Assembly (NCBI GenBank): GCA_035578155.1
Contig: JAPWDM010000016.1
Location: 11,758,108 to 11,822,107 of the forward strand
Reading direction: 5' to 3'
Origin: Brachynemurus nebulosus
Lineage: Eukaryota > Arthropoda > Insecta > Neuroptera > Myrmeleontidae
Length of the DNA: 64,000 bases
Shown: in pieces, positions 39,063-51,755 of the stretch
How the letters are laid out: every line of letters starts with the position of its first letter
Numbering within the stretch: the stretch's first letter is position 1
Made by a program: the position numbers and the translations under genes
The notes under the pieces: generated by a model
What the model saw: the letters and a program-made list of their open reading frames with translations, nothing else
Told to the model about the DNA's origin: nothing
The model's database searches: none

Positions 39063-39475
39063 AAGGTAATTGATATTTATCTGAGTTATATGGTAGATGA
39101 AGTGGTCGGAAAACGACATTTCATATTACACGACCAATGTTATTAAAACTGATGATGGAAATGATTCCAGGTTACAAGAATTATATTTAAAATTAAAGAA
39201 TAACTTTCAAATATTTCTCTAATGCTTAAGAAAGTGTCAATATGTATCTGAATTAGACGATAGGCGAAGTGGTCGCAAAACAACATTCCATATTACACGA
39301 CCAAATATTATTCCAATTAATGGCGGAAATTATTCCGGGTTACAATAATACCATTTAGAATAAAAGAAAGGCTTTTAAATTAATATTTCTCTAATGCTTA
39401 AGAAAGTGTCGATATTTATTCTGAATTAGATGGTAGATGAAGTGGTCGGGAAAACACATTTCATATTGTTTATAT
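39063..39475. repeat. Tandem repeat, period ~170 bp, about 2.4 units
   Basis: GATGAAGTGGTCGG followed by ACATTTCATATTACACGACC recurs with anchors at 39101, 39268 and 39441. Units also share TTTCTCTAATGCTTAAGAAA. They are moderately diverged. Confidence 0.75.
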
Positions 39476-40007
39476 GTGATTATAAATGTGACTGATCCGC
39501 ACATAATTATCCGGGATTTTACCAAGCCGTGACTGAAGAAAAGTTAAGAAGCACTGTTCTACAACATATTCAAATTTCATCAAAATCGATAGGTCCGGTC
39601 TTGGAACCTTATTTATCTACTTATTATACTACTTTATATACTTATTAATCAAATTTTTTTATTGTTTCCAATCTACTGCATTCGGAACTTTGGAACTTCA
39701 TTTTGGTGAAATAAATTTTTAATAAAAAAGCATCAACTGGCATATAATTCCTCTACACATTACTTTTTTCATTTTAGTGAAATAAATTTTTAAGTAAGTG
39801 TGTAAAAAAGACATAACTATGTTTTTTAATATAAAATTTGACTAAACAGTATTGTGTAGCTTACTTTTATTTCAGGATATTCCAAATTTGAAAAAAATTC
39901 ATTAAGAAATGTAATTTTGGTGATGTTTTAAGTTGCTAAAATCTTTAAGTGTTGATACCTCGAAAGTAATAATTTTGCAGATAGTGCAGTCTTAATCTCA
40001 TGGTGCG

Positions 40008-41501
40008 ATATATAATATATATGGTTTACTTCTCTAACAAACAGTATGAGATTAATGTATTTAAGTGTAATCTATCAGCTCAGCGACTTTTAGTAATTTG
40101 CTAACAAAAATAACACTGACGATACTCGTTTAGATATTAAAGAAAAAAATGTGGTTTCTTGCTACGACTTCCTTGTCAGAGAGGAAAAATGACAAAAAAA
40201 TTCGTAAAAAAAACGAAATTTTTTTATAGTCAAGGAAAAGGAAATTTGAAAACAATTAATAACTAATTAGAAAAAAATTTATCTTAGAAAAAAATTTCAA
40301 AATATAATATTTTTCCATTTTTGAGGTTATTTTTCAAGATACATAAACGATACAGCAAATGACATATCGATAGAAAAGGGAGAAAAAATGTTGTGAGCCA
40401 AATTCTACTTCACATTCCATAAGAAAAACAAGAGTTCGGGATCATACCGTGAAAACGGGTAGTCACAGAAAAATTTTAAGAAAATATTTAAATTCTACCT
40501 AGAAAGAAGAAGTTATTGGGAAAAAAGAAATTGGAATTATGGGTTTTTAGCTGTAGTTCCTAAACTATATAGAATTGGGAATTTTTCTTGTTAAAAATGT
40601 GAAAAATAGTACATTATGACACTAATTCAGTAATGAAAAACAAAGAGCACTAGTGCCAGGGCTGGCCCGAAGGCGGTGCAAGCGGTACACCTCGCGTTTC
40701 TCAAGGCTTCACGCTACTCACTGATTTTGTAAAATCAAAACCTTAAATGTGACCTTTAAAAGACGATATCGATTTATTTAATGAAATCAAAATTTGTCGT
40801 GAGGTTTTGCGTTTCAGAATCACAATTACAAATATGTATTACATTTATTCAAAAATATGTAATTTACTTGAACTGTACTCAAATTTTGTTACTATTCTGA
40901 AAATTTTACTTTATAAATTAAATTATTACTACCATTATATCTTTTTTAACACATAATACATTAATCTTCAAGACTGAAGATAATAAAATATTACTTGGGA
41001 CCGACCGTTAGTCAGGAATAATCAGTCTCCTCAGTAATTGTATTCATCAAATTTCTTTAATAAAAGTAGGCAGATCACAGCACTTCTATGCCAAGAGTAG
41101 TAAGGTTAAAAGCATGGATCAATGGATTCAATCTAAATACAAAATTCTGTGAATCTATTGGCGCCTTTTGGCGGGATGTTATATCAATTTACATTCAGTC
41201 TTTCCACAACCAGTGAACGTACAAGATCAATTGTTATCACCACAGTATCACATTGTTGTTGATGGTTGTTGATTTTTGGACCACACAGCACGCCGTTGTT
41301 ATGCGTGCGTAGTGTTATGTATATGTACCCGAGCAAGTACGCGAGGCACACATACAGATACAACGATCATACATTTAAACGCAACATCAACGTATGTACA
41401 TAACAGTGAGTGGGGATTTACATCACTCACACGTCACTCATTTTGTCCATGCTAGGATCGCAAATATAGAGATAGTAATTTTATTTCTGGTCTTCAAACT
41501 A
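40008..41501. other. AT-rich spacer, no gene recognised
   Basis: At 40657, CAGGGCTGGCCCGAAGG looks like one hAT-type terminus; no opposite end was found. A lone relative of the downstream 31-bp unit lies near 41084. No gene is seen. Confidence 0.45.
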
Positions 41502-41669
41502 TTCTATACCAGAAGTAGTAAGGCTACAGCGACTCTGTACCAAAAGTAGCAAGATCACAGCAGTTCTGTACCAAAAGTAATGAGATCACAACAGTTCTAT
41601 ATCAAAAGCAGTAAGGTCACAGCAGTTCTGTACCAAAAGTAGTAAGATCACAGCTGTTCTATATCACGG
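41502..41669. repeat. 31-bp minisatellite, 5.4 units
   Basis: Units of the form TTCTGTACCAAAAGTAGTAA + GATCACAGCAG start at 41502, 41533, 41564, 41595, 41626 and 41657 (partial), an exact 31-bp period with a few substitutions per unit. Confidence 0.9.
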
Positions 41670-43250
41670 CCGTTAAAAAATTATTGAAAAAAAAAACTGT
41701 AATTTTACACGTACTCTTATGGAAATTCGACGACAGAATAGATTAGATAACTTGTTAACGGCTTAGTGAATCGGTTTGAAATTTTCACAGTGGCCTCACT
41801 ATTTAATGAGGAACATTGTACTACCATTGTCTCGTACCATTTTGAGATTCCTCCCAAAAATCCTCAGAATGTACTCAGCTCTTATAGTCACCTGAGAGCT
41901 ATAGTTTTATGTATTGTACAAGCAGTTGTAATACAGTTAGTTAGTTTAGATAACTATTTATTTCATAGTTTGTTATACAACGCAAGTATTCACGAATTTC
42001 TAATTTTATGTACTTTTAAAACAAACATTTTGTACATTTTGTACAAACTGTACAACATTCCAGCATCATTTTTGAAATGTTTTCAACTTGTTTCTAACTG
42101 TCAGAATGGTCAGCGGGCTTTTGAATGGACAAATTGTCCAACGTGCTATCTATCTATGCTATCTATCTCAATATATTTTTATGGTTGTTATGGTTGTTAT
42201 GCGTTGTTAAATATTCCTTCATAAAACTATATTTACCTTCCATTTTATTATCTGGTTTATGTATTTGATGTTCGATTGTTGTACAGTTTATTTAAAAGCA
42301 TCAGTAGTTTAGCAGTATACTAAACTGAATTAGTGTCACCAAGGCACTGAAGTGAAAGTCACTTGAATGTCAGAAGCGAATTTAAACCGTTCCAGCACAC
42401 TGTATATTACAAACAAGTTCATTACTTGTTTGTATCCGAGCATGCACACAAACAAATTCGTAACTTGTTTTGTACTTATCCAAAAATAGGTGCTGGAACA
42501 CCTTGTTCTTCCAGCACCTATTTGCTATATTATGTTATGTCACTCAATACAATTTAAATTTAAACAGTTCTGACTGATATGTTCAGATCATCAACAAAAT
42601 GCATTTAGCTGCAATTTTACGATTTAAATCCATGCAAATATGTCATATTATGTGTATTTAATAGTCATATCTTTATTTTAAAAAAAAAATACCATGAAAT
42701 GTAATACTGACCTATTGTATTACAAATTCACACTTGAGTAATTGTTTTGCGGCTAATAAATGTATGACATGTGAATGAAATTTTATCGTACAATTAGTAA
42801 GTAATTATCAATTACTGGCATTAATTTAAAATTCATAATACTATGATTTGTTTGTTCTGATTATTGTTTATTATTATTTTATTATTTATAATTTATTCTT
42901 GTTAATTACTATTAAAATAATAATTATTCATTTAAATACTGGTTAAAACTTGCAATACTCAATGATGGATTTTTTTTCTTTTTAGAACCCTTTGTCGTAG
43001 CATATTAGATTTCAGCATTTGAATTTCCATAATGTACTATTTTTATGCTTTCATGGTCATAGTATGGTATTTAGATCACTTAGAATATACAATTATACAT
43101 TCTAACATTTTATTTCCCCTTTTTTTTTGTAAATAGACCTACAATGAAAATCCACCTGAAAATAGACGTAGTTCAGAATCACTCTCCATAAAATAATAGC
43201 CTAACACCTGTTAAACGACTTACACAAAGTGTTTTATACCGGATAGAATT
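41670..43250. other. AT-rich stretch, no supported gene
   Basis: A 152-codon frame at 41766-42224 has no recognisable domain and starts in sequence resembling the dispersed GGTTTGAAATTTTCACA-type repeat of 43.2 and 48.1 kb, so I do not call it. Small inverted repeats (ACAAACAAGT / ACTTGTTTGT near 42410) occur. A 15-bp perfect stem is listed separately. Confidence 0.4.
42484..42523. repeat. Perfect 15-bp stem hairpin
   Basis: AAATAGGTGCTGGAA (42484-42498) pairs perfectly with TTCCAGCACCTATTT (42509-42523) over a 10-nt loop. It is shorter than a usual microRNA precursor. Confidence 0.8.
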
Positions 43251-43507
43251 TGGAATGGACAACCTGGCAGTGCAACCCAAGGCACAAGGTTATCAAAAAA
43301 AAAAAAAAATTAAATTGGCTAGGTACCTTTGTACACGCCTGACAATGGCAGTTTTTTTTTCTAACTTCAATAAGGGTCTAGCTTTACAATATCCTGTTAA
43401 AATTTTAAATGGTATATCTCACTGTGACTTAGGCCCTTTTTATTGCATTTTCAAAAAATATTTTGGTAGTCTTGTGCCTGCAGTTGCACTGTCAGGTTGT
43501 CCATTCT
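43225..43507. repeat. Foldback related to the 139-bp array
   Basis: GAATGGACAACCTGGCAGTG (43252) recurs in reverse complement ending near 43507 (CACTGTCAGGTTGTCCATTC), with about 50-bp arms. The same words occur in the leading unit of the 48.1-kb array, so both belong to one dispersed family. Confidence 0.7.
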
Positions 43508-44481
43508 TGGTTTGTGGGTGTATACTGTCCGTACAAACACAATTCTAGCCAGTATAACACACGATCAAAATCAAAAATCGATCAACAGCTTGTCGGCTAT
43601 ACTATGAAGACACTGATTTTAATTTTTAATAAAAGAATTCCTGTGATATCTGATCTAATTTCGGTTTCAAGAGTAGAATCACTTCCACTGTATTTTTTAA
43701 AAACATAACAATTTTTTTATTTTTTTATTTTTTTTTTTTTTTACCGTTACGAATTTATGATAGAAATAGTTCTTTACGTTTAGAACTAGTTAATTTACAT
43801 AATCCCATTAGAACTGTCATATAGTCCACAAAGCACACTATAGGTAAGTAGTGCAAAAACGTTGCATGACGCATATTAGTATCGATAATATTGAAAGAAA
43901 ACTCAATCTTATAAAAAATCGATTGAATTATAATATATTTTTCACTTAAAGAAATCTAACAAAAGGGTCATAGACTTTTTAAAATTAACAGATTTTTTTA
44001 TTTTGACATTTATAAAATTTAATTTAATCAAAAAATTAGATCTGCTAGATGGCACACAGGTAGATACAAACGTCTTACAAGATATGTATAATCGATTATT
44101 ATAGTATTTTGTTAAATATTTTAGTAAAGTATGTTTTAGTTTTTATAAAAATTGAACTTATTATTTGCTTATAAAGAAATTGTGAAGTCCTGCTCTTGTC
44201 ATAATTCCTGCTTCATTTTCAAAATATAAAACTGTTATAAATTTTTTCCTTCAATTTTTGTGCAAAACAGTAAAATAATTACGAAAAATAAAATTCAATT
44301 TAAAAATTACGTCACTTAATAATAAAAAACGAATACAGAGATGAAAATTTAGTGCGAACAACATTATTTTTCGTATTAAAATACATTAGACACTTATTAT
44401 CAGATAAAGCAGCGCGGTGTATAGTTATTAACACCAACGTGACTATGCAATTAAACACTTGAAATACGATCTAATTCTTTT
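43508..44481. other. AT-rich spacer, no gene recognised
   Basis: Includes a T-rich run at 43700-43742. No supported features. Confidence 0.4.
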
Positions 44482-44842
44482 GTTACAATTATTCTTCCTT
44501 TTTAATGCTCATGTACAGGCCGTATGGATATATTGCTTTATTTAGGCCGGATTTACACGAGTTTAGTAACTAAAGCAGGTTACTAAAGCAAGTAGCTAAA
44601 TTGAATAGTTTTTTTGTTTAGTGGCTGTCTACACACAATTTAGTAAATTGATTTAGTATTAGTTGAAGTAGTAATACATAACCTAGTAAAACTAAATTAA
44701 AAATGGTACATAGTCATCAATAAATTCGTTGTACACTATAAAAATGTATCAGATATGACTGTTTGAACTGACTTGTTGGTTCGACCTTTTAATGTATTTA
44801 TATATGATTTGTCCCAAATATATTCCATAAAAATGGAAAAAA

Positions 44843-44918
<76 letters not shown>

Positions 44919-45275
44919 ATTATTATTATTAGATGAAGAGTGGTTGTCAGACGAATTTCAGTTTTTTATCGAGTTGCCTTCAGTGACTTTTTTGATATTT
45001 ATAATTTATAGACTACAATAAGTATAAAAATTCCCAAAAAAATATTTGCAATAAATAAATATTTACGCGCCTATATTTGTATATTTGAAATCTACTGTTT
45101 AGTAGATTTCAAATATACAAATATAGGCGCGTAAATATTTATTTATTGCAAATATTTTTTTGGGAATTTTTATACTTATTGTAGTCTATAAATTATAAAT
45201 ATCAAAAAAGTCACTGAAGGCAACTCGATAAAAAACTGAAATTCGTCTGACAACCACTCTTCATCTAATAATAAT

Positions 45276-45361
<86 letters not shown>

Positions 45362-45943
45362 TTTTTTCCATTTTTATGGAATATATTTGGGACAAATCAT
45401 ATATAAATACATTAAAAGGTCGAACCAACAAGTCAGTTCAAACAGTCATATCTGATACATTTTTATAGTGTACAACGAATTTATTGATGACTATGTACCA
45501 TTTTTAATTTAGTTTTACTAGGTTATGTATTACTACTTCAACTAATACTAAATCAATTTACTAAATTGTGTGTAGACAGCCAGTTACAATTATTCTTCCT
45601 TTTTAATGCTCATGTACAGGCCGTATGGATATATTGCTTTATTTAGGCCGGATTTACACGAGTTTAGTAACTAAAGCAGGTTACTAAAGCAAGTAGCTAA
45701 ATTGAATAGTTTTTTTGTTTAGTGGCTGTCTACACACAATTTAGTAAATTGATTTAGTATTAGTTGAAGTAGTAATACATAACCTAGTAAAACTAAATTA
45801 AAAATGGTACATAGTCATCAATAAATTCGTTGTACACTATAAAAATGTATCAGATATGACTGTTTGAACTGACTTGTTGGTTCGACCTTTTAATGTATTT
45901 ATATATGATTTGTCCCAAATATATTCCATAAAAATGGAAAAAA

Positions 45944-46025
<82 letters not shown>

Positions 46026-46200
46026 ATTATTATTAGATGAAGAGTGGTTGTCAGACGAATTTCAGTTTTTTATCGAGTTGCCTTCAGTGACTTTTTTGAT
46101 ATTTATAATTTATAGACTACAATAAGTATAAAAATTCCCAAAAAAATATTTGCAATAAATAAATATTTACGCGCCTATATTTGTATATTTGAAATCTACT
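44482..46200. repeat. Direct-inverted-direct triplication
   Basis: Segment 44482-45096 is followed at once by an inverted copy (45097-45582) and then by a second direct copy (45583-46200). Junction 1 reads AATCTACT|GTTTAGTAGATT, junction 2 GACAGCCA|GTTACAATTATT. The three copies are almost identical apart from (TA)n length (tracts at 44849-44913, 45282-45356 and 45949-46020). The direct copies include 63 bp of DNA outside the MITE, so this is a rearrangement and not a transposition. The two 82- and 83-codon frames here are not genes. Confidence 0.85.
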
Positions 46201-46444
46201 AAACACTTTACTAAACTAATGTATTTACACTGGTACAAATAACAGCAAGTTAAAAAAAAATAAAGTGGGGGTAAGCAACTTGCACAAGTAAATAGAACAG
46301 GCTTCTATTTACTTGACTAAACAGATTACTAAATTTCTTACTTGCACTTGTACTAAATACAACTGTCTACATGACAAAAGTAACTAAATTTAGTAACTTG
46401 ATTAAGTAACCTGCTTTAGCTACTAAACTCGTGTAAATACGGCA
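45646..46444. mobile_element. PIF/Harbinger-type MITE
   Basis: Ends GGCCGGATTTACACGAGTTT and, reversed, TGCCGTATTTACACGAGTTT, with terminal repeats of about 60 bp. TTA flanks both sides (45643-45645, 46445-46447), as for Harbinger-type insertions. It has a (TA)n tract inside and no transposase. An incomplete left part of the same element is duplicated at 44545-45096. Confidence 0.75.
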
Positions 46445-46843
46445 TTATTGAAAGATCAAAAACAAAAACCTTCCAAAACAATTGTGAAAGTCTTCGATTT
46501 AGGCTAGAAGTTTGTCCGTGAAAAGATTTTTGACAAATAACGATTATTATTATTAATAAAATAAATTATCAAAATTAATTTATCAATTGAATTTAAAAAC
46601 TAGATATTTTGTGAAACGACAATAGAAAACTTTTATAAGTACAATATGGGATTTCAATTGAAAAGTGCAATGACTAGTGTATCCATAAAAACTACTCCCC
46701 CGTTTACCTCAGAAAAGATAGTTGGTGACCTCAGTTTTTCTTCTACTTTTGGTTCAATTAATTTAATTAAAATATTGATAGCTCTTGAATCTATTTGACT
46801 CTAACGAGTAGATACCGAGTAATTCGTCAAAAGCGGTAAAGAT

Positions 46844-47563
46844 TAGAGATGTCGATTTTAAATCGATTAATCGAAAATCGATTAATCTAAGCTTAAAAAA
46901 TCGATTCTTTTTTCGATTTTTTTCATTTGAATCGATTCATGAATCGATTTATTAAAAGTGAGAGATCGATAACCGATTTTTTCCAAAAATAACTTTATTT
47001 TAATAGTAATTCTACAAAGAAACATGTGTTAAAATGAAACATCAAAAACTCTATTGTCAACTGTCACTTTTTACTCGTTATATCAACGAACCCCTCCTAT
47101 GACTCTATACATATAGGTCAGGCTATTAATACAAAAGGAAGGAAGAGACCACCTATCTGTGCAAACGACGATCCCTTTCCCAGAAAAACGACTTATTTAG
47201 AAAACATTTTTTTGTCAATTTGTTTGAAATTTTTGAATAAACTTGGTTCAGTTCGTGGTATTCGTCCTACATATTCAATTGCGCCTTATTTTTATAATTA
47301 TAATTTAAAAGTTAACTCATTCATCGGCTTTACAAATATAATGTAAGGCGTTTTTAAAAGATATTACCAATATTACCTATGTACTATCAAATAAGTTCCT
47401 TAAACAGAAATTATCAGCTAATTTTATTAAACTTTTCAAAATTTCGATTTTTTAAATCGATCTCACGGAATCGATTTTTTTTAGCCGATTTTTTTTTTGA
47501 ATCGATTCTTTTGAATTCGATTTAAATCGATCCAAAAATTTTTTTGGAGAATCGACATCTCTA
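46844..47563. mobile_element. hAT-type MITE
   Basis: Terminal repeats TAGAGATGTCGATT and AATCGACATCTCTA, flanked by a perfect 8-bp duplication GTAAAGAT (46836-46843, 47564-47571). Both ends are densely packed with ATCGAT words. It is 720 bp with no transposase. An 8-bp duplication with TAGAG-type ends fits hAT. Confidence 0.85.
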
Positions 47564-47785
47564 GTAAAGATATACTTGACTACCAAAGCCAAATTGGGCC
47601 CCGGGCTAAAATATTTTAATTTATATAGGAAATTCACTCAAAATACTTTTATTTTTTAGGTAATTAAAAATAAAAAAAGGTTAGTTTTACTTCCAGAGAG
47701 GTAAAAGCTGGTTACAATCGAGCTCGGCGGTAGGTACCGAGAAATAGGTCTATATTACTCGAGATACTACCTCTTCAGTTTAGAC

Positions 47786-47964
47786 CAGTGATTCTCAAAC
47801 TGGTCGCTGCGACCCCTTTGGGGTTGCAAAAACAGTTGATCAAAAATCATATTATGCCTATTCTCTACGCATTTGTACATTTCCTACACATTTCTACATT
47901 GGGTATCCTTTGAAATTTTTAAGTTAAAGGGGGATCACAAACGTAAAAAGTTTGAGATCCACTG
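47786..47964. mobile_element. Short hAT-type MITE
   Basis: Ends CAGTGATTCTCAAACT and AGTTTGAGATCCACTG are imperfect inverted repeats typical of hAT elements. The 8-bp flanks GTTTAGAC and GGTTAGAC differ at one base. It is 179 bp and non-coding. Confidence 0.85.
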
Positions 47965-48128
47965 GGTTAGACTATATAAGAGGTACGCTATAACTTCCAA
48001 CGGAAAATGACTCTAGATCTTTTTTAAGGATTTTTAAGTACTTGAACAAATGGATAAAAGTGTCGTGATTTTAATGTCTCGTGTAAACGGATCCTAATAG
48101 CCTAAGAGCTATTGAACGATTTTCACAA

Positions 48129-48690
48129 AGTATTTTGTACCGGTTAGGATTTTTTACACAAACAGTATATAGGCCCACGAATCAGGAATGGACAACCTGG
48201 CAGTCGATAGCGGGGCACAAGACTATTAAAAAAATTTTTGAAAATGCAAAAAAGGGCTCCATTCAAAGTGTTTTGTACCGGTTGAAATTTTAACAGGATA
48301 GTCCAGACACTCACTAAAGCCAGAAAAAAAATTGACAGGCGGTTTGGTGGGGATCTACCCCTTGCCAGGCGGGCCCAAACATGTCAAATTTTATACCCAA
48401 CTCAAAGTGTTTTGTACCGGTTGAAATTTTAACAGGATACTCCAGACACTCACTGGAGCCAGAAAAAAAAATGACAGGCGGTTTGGTAGGGATCTACTCC
48501 TTGCCAGACGGGCCCAAAGATGTCAAATTTTATACCCAAGTCAAAGTGTTTTGTACCGGTTGAAATTTTAACAGGATACTCCAGACACTCACTGGAGCCA
48601 GGAAAAAAAATGACAGGCGGTTTGGTGGGGATCTACCCCTTGTCAAGCGGGCAGAAATGTCAAAATTATACTATACTCAAAGTTTGATAC
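48129..48690. repeat. 139-bp tandem array, 3 units plus a divergent leader
   Basis: CAAAGTGTTTTGTACCGG recurs at 48264, 48403 and 48542, exactly 139 bp apart, each followed by TTGAAATTTTAACAGGATA and a GACAGGCGGTTTGGT block. A divergent leader unit begins near 48129 and contains GAATGGACAACCTGGCAGTC, shared with 43.25 kb. The 60-codon open frame over it arises from the repeat. Confidence 0.9.
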
Positions 48691-50989
48691 TGCCTGCAAT
48701 ACATATAGTGAGTATATCGAGAAATGTACAGAGAGTACTATATTATGTTACTAAACACCAAGGCAATTTGAATGAAAGTTTTCATGGTGGTGAACGCCGT
48801 TGAAAAGTTTTACGCAGTGTAGGTGCAGCTAGTAATTCAAAGTGAAGTTATTGAAAAAAATATCAGGAGGTTTGCTGGAAAGGTAGCTATCGCTAGGTGG
48901 TACAAAGGTGTTAAATTTATACTCTACTCAAAGTGGTAGCTCACATAGGTAGTAACTAAATATCCTAAAAATTATCGAATCAAATATCTAAGCGATTTGG
49001 ACGGTTTTATGATGATGAAAATTATTGTCGAAAAGTGTGATCAGTGTATCAAGAAAGTGTACTATAAGCATTAATAAGTAATGAATTGAGAGGAATTGCG
49101 TAATTTTAGATCCTAAAAATGGTTTTGAAAAAATATATAGGAGGACATCCTATCGATACATTATTATTAATAGATTTATTAATTTATTTAAAAAAAAAAA
49201 AAAAAAACTTGACGACGTCATCACAAATAAAAAAAATTTTGAAGCTCCCGAAATCATAATTTTAATGCTAAAAACATGAAATTTATAGTTTGCGTTGTTC
49301 AAAATTATCTCTTCATACTCCTAGTGACATATTTAAGAGTGTTGGTTACGATATTATGGTGTTACTGATTTATTTTTTATCGAAAAAAATTCTTTCAGAA
49401 AAAAATTCCGCGATAAAAGCTCATGATATGAAGTAGGATAAAATAAAATAACTTTTCAAATCATTAAAACAAATTGTGTATCATACCTACAAGAGAAACC
49501 ACATAAAATGCATCAAGTCTATCTTGATGGTGACGTAGCAAAGAGTGTATATTATGTAGAATATTACTTTTCCAATTTTTGAACTCGCGATATCTCATGA
49601 AGGATAGATAGTACGAAAAAAATATTCAAACCTTTTTTGTAGAGAATTGCAAAATCTACAAAATTTATTTAAACTATTTTTACCACAAATTTTACCATTT
49701 GCGAGATATTTACAAAAAACCAATTTCCTTGACCTTTGACCTTAAATAAACTTTTTAGCACATGTAGGACCGATGGGGACTTTCGATATTTTGTTCATAA
49801 TGATGTAGTTAAGGTCGGTACCAATTTTCAGTTCTATGCAAATTTTTCCGACATTTGAACTTTTTTTGTTTGTTTATTTTGACTGGCCTAATATATAGAT
49901 TAAAAAAATACGTATATACGTACACATTAACATCTTGACCATCTTGATTAACAATGTTGAAACTACAGAAGACGTTGAAACAGTGTTGATCCATCAGCAC
50001 TTTTGGGTCGTACACAAAGATCGCACAGAAACCCTCGGTGAGGCCCAAAGATGCATGATTATTGATTAGAATATTTTGAGATGTATTAACGAGGATAACG
50101 TTTGTTGTTAAGTGATTTTTTTTTAAAACAAATTTCGCTTAAGTCGTTTGTTATTTTTAATAAATTAAAGTTATAATTCTACTAGCAATATACATTCTCA
50201 TATATACAATGATCTTGATAATGGGCGAAAAATAATTATCAGTATGACAACATAACACCAACATAATTTAACATTTGACATAATTGTTAACATATTGTCA
50301 TACAGTGTATAAAACCAAATTGTATTATAATATTTTTTTAAATATATTTTTTTTAAAAGTCTTAAGTTTACTTATTTACAATTTAATTATTAAAAAAAAT
50401 CGATCACACTGAATTATTTTTGGATAACCCTACACATAAGCTTGAGTTTCAGAGGTACATAGCATAGATTTTTTATGTGTTGGAAGTATTCAAGGGCAAA
50501 TGGTAAGGAAAAGAAATGAGTATACAATTTAAATATATTTGGAGAGAGAGCGAAAATGAGTGATTCAACTAGGTATACGTAGTATACACTATTATTTAAA
50601 CTGTGTCTATACGATAGTGTAAAACCAGTAAGAATGTTGTCTTTTTTCAGTTTCAATTTTTAAATTGAAATTTTCTCTGTCTAGTATTTAACAAGAATTA
50701 ATGGATAACCAACCAATCACATCCTATGAAATATATTTCTAATTATGGTTGACAATGATTTATGTAGCTATTTTCTTTATAATATAATAAAAAAAAAATT
50801 ACATACAATAAAAACATATTAAAAAGAGATAAAAAGATATGTATTCAATTTTTCATTTTCAATTAGAACTTGCTATAGCTTTCTCTACTTAATATTGACT
50901 TTAAATTATTTTAAGTTAAGCAAACACATATACAAACATTTGTGGTTTGGTTACGCATATTCGTTCGCATACACATTCACAAATATGTA
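48691..50989. other. AT-rich spacer, no gene recognised
   Basis: Only short frames without domains. An A-run lies at 49191-49207. Confidence 0.4.
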
Positions 50990-51252
50990 TACCTTTTCCA
51001 ACAATATTTGGAATGACTTTTCGAGAGGGTGTTATTAGTGACCATAAACTTTCAAGATGTTAAATTATTTTATTGCTTACAACAAATACCACCCTATGTT
51101 CACTCCAATTGTATTTAAATTTGTTACCTGTTTTACAAGCGATGGTTTCTTTTTGCATTCATATAGATAAGTAGGTATCATGCTGTGAACAATACTGCTG
51201 ATTATTGCCGTACTTGAAAAGTCATCTCATTTAAATATTGAAAAACTATACT
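50990..51252 (+). repeat. 260-bp repeat flanking the FLYWCH element, left copy
   Basis: ACCTTTTCCAACAATATTTG through TTGAAAAACTATAC is repeated in the same orientation at 54469-54732 with about a dozen differences. Confidence 0.85.
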
Positions 51253-51284
51253 TATAAGTATATGTATATTAAATTTACAATAAA

Positions 51285-51418
51285 TACATATTAACGAATT
51301 TTAAAATCGACAATTCAGTTATTACAGCCACTGCCATGACGCAAGTCCGGGGTTATGATTGAAATTTGTTCTGAGTTCCCTAAACTTGGAAATGATCATT
51401 CACTAAAATTTATATGGT
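51285..51418 (+). mobile_element. (TA)n-centred repeat family, diverged left half
   Basis: ATTCAGTTATTACAGCCACT and CACTAAAATTTATAT match the left half of the copies at 7487 and 21691. The right half lies at 54783-55055, so the FLYWCH element and the 260-bp repeat sit in the middle of this copy. Confidence 0.6.
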
Positions 51419-51755
51419 GTCGTGTCCGTACAGCGCGTGTTCAGAGAGCGAACATAATTATGGTGCAATAAAAATAAACTGACCAGATGTACAAATATAC
51501 ATTGATAATACAGTGCCGTCCCAAAAATGATACTGTCATTCTGTGATTTTCTATTTGTTAACAAAATTTAAATTTTGAATGAAAATTCTAGTTTGTTATT
51601 TTACTAGCTGAATAAGTATAATAATTTACTTATATTTAATAGCTTTATACTGACCATGTAAAGCTTAGTTGTATTTTAACGTCTAATTTTCAATATTAGC
51701 TCGTACAGCCAGAGAAACAGTGATTTTAAGGATTTACTTATATAACATTTATAAA

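Larger units (their letters stand above)
34587..40007. mobile_element. Possible large TIR element (5.4 kb)
   Basis: CGCACCATGAGATTAACACT and the next 16 bases (34587-34622) recur in reverse complement at 39972-40007 with one mismatch. The motif CACTATCTGCA recurs near the left end at 34604 and 34783, with a variant at 34820, and reversed near the right end, like subterminal binding repeats. Both ends face AT repeats, so a duplication cannot be read. No transposase frame is visible, and about 1.7 kb of the interior is a copy of another repeat (36987-38690). The two ends could also belong to two separate elements. Confidence 0.45.

Noticed and set aside
41766..42224. 152-codon frame
   Set aside because: It has no recognisable domain and overlaps sequence resembling a dispersed repeat; composition is as expected from AT-rich DNA.
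48264..48690. CRISPR-like array
   Set aside because: Units are contiguous 139-bp tandem repeats without unique spacers, in a eukaryotic context.
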